From DATGYC01 sp035298385 (GTDB taxonomy: Bacteria; Bacillota; Sulfobacillia; Symbiobacteriales; Symbiobacteriaceae): DNA of 15,855 nucleotides. The notes beneath the pieces are model-generated. The model had not been told where the DNA came from. It saw nothing but the letters and a program-made list of their open reading frames with translations, and ran no database searches. Positions 13,492 to 15,855 of this stretch are shown here, one piece after another. The stretch's first letter is position 1, and each line of letters opens with the position of its first letter. The translations under genes were made by a program, and so were the position numbers. Location: contig DATGYC010000230.1 of assembly GCA_035298385.1 (NCBI GenBank), forward strand, positions 1 through 15,855, written 5' to 3'.

Positions 13492-15579
13492 TTAGTTTCC
13501 GGTGGGCTCGGAAGTGGTGGCAGCCTCCACCTGGGCGCCCTCCACCGACTGCAGCAACATCTCGGCCAGGTCCAGGACCTTGAGTTGCTCCTCCGCATCG
13601 GTCGCCAGGGCTGCGGCACCATCGGAGATCATGGTCATGCAGAACGGGCAGTTCGTCGCAACCGTGGTCGCCCCGGTCGCCTTAGCCTGCTCGGTCCGCT
13701 CTACGTTGACTCGGGTACCGTGGTGCTCCTCCATCCACATCTGGCCGCCACCAGCGCCGCAGCACATGGCGTTCTCGCCGTGCTTCTCCATCTCCTGGAG
13801 CTTCAGGCCCGGGATCGCGGCCAGGAGCTCACGGGGCGGGGTGTAGATCTGGTTGTAACGGCCCAGGTAGCAGGAGTCATGGTAGGTAACCGTCTCCTCG
13901 ATCGCGACGGTCGGCTTCAGCCGACCATCCCGAACCAGGGTGGCAAGGATCTGGGTATGGTGGAGGACCTCCACCTCAAAGCCCATCTGCTTGTAGTCAT
14001 GCATGAAGGTGTTCGCGCAGTGCGGGCAGTGGGTGATGATCTTCTTGACCTCATAGGCCTTCAGCGTCTCGATGTTCTCCATCGCGAGCTGCTGGAAGAG
14101 CATTTCGTTGCCGACCCGGCGGGCCGGGTCGCCCGTGCACTTCTCCTCCTTGCCCAGGATGGCGAAGGAGACGCCGGCGGCGTTCAAGAGCTGGACGACC
14201 GCCCGGGCGATCTTCTGACCGCGCTGATCAAACGCACCAGAGCAACCAGGCCAGAAGAGATACTCCGCCTCCGGGTTCTCAGCGACGGTGGGGACGTTCA
14301 GCTCCTCCGCCCACTTGCTGCGGGTGTGGGCGCCCAGGCCCCACGGGTTCCCCTGCCGCTCCAGGTTCTTAAAGGTCTGGTTCAGTTCAGACGGGAACTC
14401 GCCCTGGAGCATCACCTGGTGGCGGCGCATCTCGACGATCTTGGGCACGTGCTCGATGTTGACCGGGCAGACCTCCATGCAGGCGCGGCAGGTCGTGCAG
14501 GCCCAGAGCGCCTCGGGATCGACCACCGGTCCGACGAGGGCCGACTCGAAGGGCTGCTCGGTCGGGACCTCGCCCTTCAGCTTCAGCAGGGTCATCAGCG
14601 GGCCCTGCTCATGCAGGTGATGCTGCAGATCGAGGATCAGCGCCTTGGGGTTGAGCGGCTTGCCAGTGTTGTAGGCCGGGCAGGCCTCCTGGCAACGGCC
14701 GCACTCCGTGCAGGCATCCAGGTCGGCGAGGTCCTTCCAGGTGAAGTCCCAGAGCGAGGCGTAGCCGAGCGTAGGCGTCTCCGACTCCAGGTCGACTACG
14801 GCGAAGGTGCCGCGCGGCCCGAGATCCTGGAAGAAGATGTTGAGCGGACCCGAGAAGATATGGATCATCTTCGAGAAGGGCAGGTAGGCGATGAAGGTCA
14901 GGGTGAGGGCGTAGTGGCCCCACCAGGTGATCTGGTGGATCAGCCGGAGGGCTGCCTCACTCTGGATCAGGCTGCCGAGGATCTGGCCATGAAGTTGACC
15001 GACCGGGGACCAGGCGGCCCAGGGATCGTTGGTCAGGTAGATCCGGATGCCCTCGAGCACGAAGCCGGACCACATGATCACGATGTAGTGGGCGTTGAAG
15101 ATCCAGTCATCCAAGATCGAGGGATGGTTCTTACCGGCCTTCAGCGCCCGCGGCTTGGTCACCTCGCGGCGGATCCAGCCGATCGCCAGGGCGATGATCG
15201 AGAGCGCACCGGCGACGTCGAGGATGAGCGACTGGAACCAGAGGTAGAACGGCCCATGCATGATCTGAATCCGGAAGTCCTGTTGAATCAGGACGACGAC
15301 GGTACCGATAAAGAGCAGAACGAAGCCCCAGGAGAATGTGATATGAAAGAAGCCGACCAGGCGGTTCTTCGCGAGCCGCTGCTGAAAGACAGCGTGCTTC
15401 AGGACTAACTTCAGCCGGTCACCAATCCGGTCCAGCCGGGTGGCGGGCTGCCCGAGGCGCCAGAGGCGCAGACGACGCCAGAAGCCATAGGCCATGATGG
15501 CCAGGGCGGGGACGAGGAACAGGTAGATCAGCCATGCCCCTTCAATGTTCCAGAGGATCGGACGTGTCGGTGTGGTCAC
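13492..15579 (-). CDS. fadF: FadF-type membrane (Fe-S) oxidoreductase (putative ETF:menaquinone oxidoreductase)
   Basis: This 695-residue protein resembles B. subtilis FadF/YwjF and related DUF224 proteins, proposed to pass electrons from electron-transferring flavoprotein to the quinone pool during fatty acid oxidation. The N-terminal 240 residues form a NarI-like membrane domain with about five or six helices and several helix-located His (His79, His164, His215, His222), candidates for heme b ligands. Two [4Fe-4S] motifs follow: C290, C293, C296, C300 and C361, C364, C367, C371. Two CCG-type (HdrB-like) domains come next: the first with C446, C481 and CPHC (518-521), carrying KCTGDPARR, and the second with C570, C606-C607 and CPFC (644-647). 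GTG 15579 has GGAGG 7 nt upstream. No EtfA/EtfB genes are in the window. A regulated promoter lies upstream. Confidence 0.9.
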   Translation of the reverse strand: MTTPTRPILWNIEGAWLIYLFLVPALAIMAYGFWRRLRLWRLGQPATRLDRIGDRLKLVLKHAVFQQRLAKNRLVGFFHITFSWGFVLLFIGTVVVLIQQDFRIQIMHGPFYLWFQSLILDVAGALSIIALAIGWIRREVTKPRALKAGKNHPSILDDWIFNAHYIVIMWSGFVLEGIRIYLTNDPWAAWSPVGQLHGQILGSLIQSEAALRLIHQITWWGHYALTLTFIAYLPFSKMIHIFSGPLNIFFQDLGPRGTFAVVDLESETPTLGYASLWDFTWKDLADLDACTECGRCQEACPAYNTGKPLNPKALILDLQHHLHEQGPLMTLLKLKGEVPTEQPFESALVGPVVDPEALWACTTCRACMEVCPVNIEHVPKIVEMRRHQVMLQGEFPSELNQTFKNLERQGNPWGLGAHTRSKWAEELNVPTVAENPEAEYLFWPGCSGAFDQRGQKIARAVVQLLNAAGVSFAILGKEEKCTGDPARRVGNEMLFQQLAMENIETLKAYEVKKIITHCPHCANTFMHDYKQMGFEVEVLHHTQILATLVRDGRLKPTVAIEETVTYHDSCYLGRYNQIYTPPRELLAAIPGLKLQEMEKHGENAMCCGAGGGQMWMEEHHGTRVNVERTEQAKATGATTVATNCPFCMTMISDGAAALATDAEEQLKVLDLAEMLLQSVEGAQVEAATTSEPTGN

Positions 15580-15669
15580 GGGTGCTCCTCCTTGACGCTC
15601 CTGCGGGCGCCCCGCGGCTGTCGCTGCTCTCCATCTATGCAGCCCGCCGATGGGTTAGGACCGCCCTAC

Positions 15670-15683
15670 TGAACGGTCATTCA
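15670..15683. promoter_or_regulatory. Palindromic operator candidate at the fadF-type transcription start
   Basis: TGAACGGTCATTCA is a near-perfect palindrome (half-sites TGAACG and TGAATG). It begins 8 nt after the -10 box of the promoter just upstream, where a repressor would block initiation. Its TGAATG half-site resembles the TGAATGA half-site I recall for the B. subtilis fatty-acid regulator FadR, which controls fad genes there. The link is inference. Confidence 0.4.
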
Positions 15684-15691
15684 CCTGATTG

Positions 15692-15720
15692 ATTCGACCG
15701 ACCGATTGATACTCCTGCAA
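15692..15720 (-). promoter_or_regulatory. Probable promoter of the fadF-type gene
   Basis: On the minus strand TTGCAG (15720-15715) is 17 nt from TCGAAT (15697-15692), each a partial match to the sigma-A consensus. The spacer carries repeated CGGTCGGTCG. A direct repeat GATTGAT (15687-15693 and 15704-15710) overlaps it. The leader would be about 105 nt. Confidence 0.4.
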
Positions 15721-15734
15721 CCTTTGGCCTCTTT

Positions 15735-15764
15735 TGAGAATTAGCGGTGTCACGCCAATTCTCA
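15735..15764. promoter_or_regulatory. 30-bp inverted repeat overlapping a plus-strand promoter candidate
   Basis: TGAGAATTAGCG (15735-15746) and CGCCAATTCTCA (15753-15764) are inverted copies matching at 11 of 12 positions, 6 nt apart. TTGAGA (15734-15739) and AATTCT (15757-15762), 17 nt apart, form a possible -35/-10 pair within the two arms. Such a dyad would suit control of the gene starting at 15818. Confidence 0.45.
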
Positions 15765-15817
15765 CCCGCAGAAGAAGTTGCTCATAGGTTGGTGGGAGAC
15801 GAAGGGAGGTACGCTCC

Positions 15818-15855
15818 GTGCACTTCGGTACATTTACGAACCCACTGGCCAGCCT
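15818..15855 (+). CDS. Start of an unidentified gene, cut by the window edge
   Basis: GTG 15818 is preceded at 8 nt by AAGGGAGG, a strong ribosome binding site. The frame stays open to the edge (MHFGTFTNPLAS). It is divergent from the fadF-type gene. The dozen residues visible do not identify a family. Confidence 0.4.
   Translation, partial: MHFGTFTNPLAS

Noticed and set aside
13387..15408. 673-residue open frame on the plus strand opposite the fadF-type gene
   Set aside because: It is antisense to a gene with four cluster motifs; its composition is low-complexity and rich in Leu, Arg, Asp, Val and Gly, with no domain.
1..15855. CRISPR arrays, insertion sequences, tRNA or rRNA genes, prophage genes
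   Set aside because: No regularly spaced repeats, transposase motifs, cloverleaf sequences or phage proteins were seen.

Overview
This is a gene-dense window of roughly 60% G+C DNA from a bacterium that I read as a high-G+C Bacillota (Firmicutes). The evidence is the combination of YerB-like (DUF3048), YfkAB-type radical SAM, Spx-family and FadF-type iron-sulfur genes, strong AGGAGG ribosome binding sites, and several GTG starts. A Symbiobacterium-like lineage is a guess; no rRNA or tRNA is present to settle it.

Layout. (1) Bases 24-4570, plus strand: a peptide-type ABC uptake cluster made of a lipoprotein binding protein, a DppB permease, a DppC permease and a C39-like cysteine peptidase, closed by a strong terminator. 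No ATPase gene is present. (2) 4579-5016, minus strand: two small genes, one Arg-rich and one single-pass membrane protein, probably translationally coupled. (3) 5193-6737, minus: a membrane-bound GAF-GGDEF diguanylate cyclase, divergent from (4) 6906-8624, plus: a YerB-like lipoprotein and a DedA-family membrane protein. (5) 8659-11103, minus: a YfkAB-type radical SAM gene; upstream of it an Spx-like gene with an in-frame TGA exactly at the first position of its CxxC motif; upstream of that an alpha/beta hydrolase-fold gene with its own promoter and palindromic operator. (6) 11220-13418, minus: an MBL-fold hydrolase and a two-gene ThrE-type exporter, tightly packed. (7) 13492-15579, minus: a large FadF-type membrane iron-sulfur oxidoreductase, then a regulatory intergenic region and the first codons of a divergent gene at the right edge.

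The most notable item is the Spx-like gene (10208-9852, minus). Read through one TGA, it gives an intact 118-residue protein with a UxxC motif. It aligns without gaps to Bacillus Spx at the positions I can recall, and a bacterial-SECIS-like hairpin with a GU-containing apical loop lies 22 nt after the TGA. It is a strong candidate for a selenocysteine-containing Spx-type redox regulator. Consistent with special handling of UGA, none of the 16 genes whose ends I can see stops with TGA.

Other points of interest: the alpha/beta hydrolase upstream of the Spx gene has Gly at both the nucleophile and the histidine positions, so it looks like a pseudoenzyme. The palindrome GGGCGCCC occurs about 20 times across the window. 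Two palindromic operators sit on recognisable promoters. The two small minus-strand genes are easy to miss.
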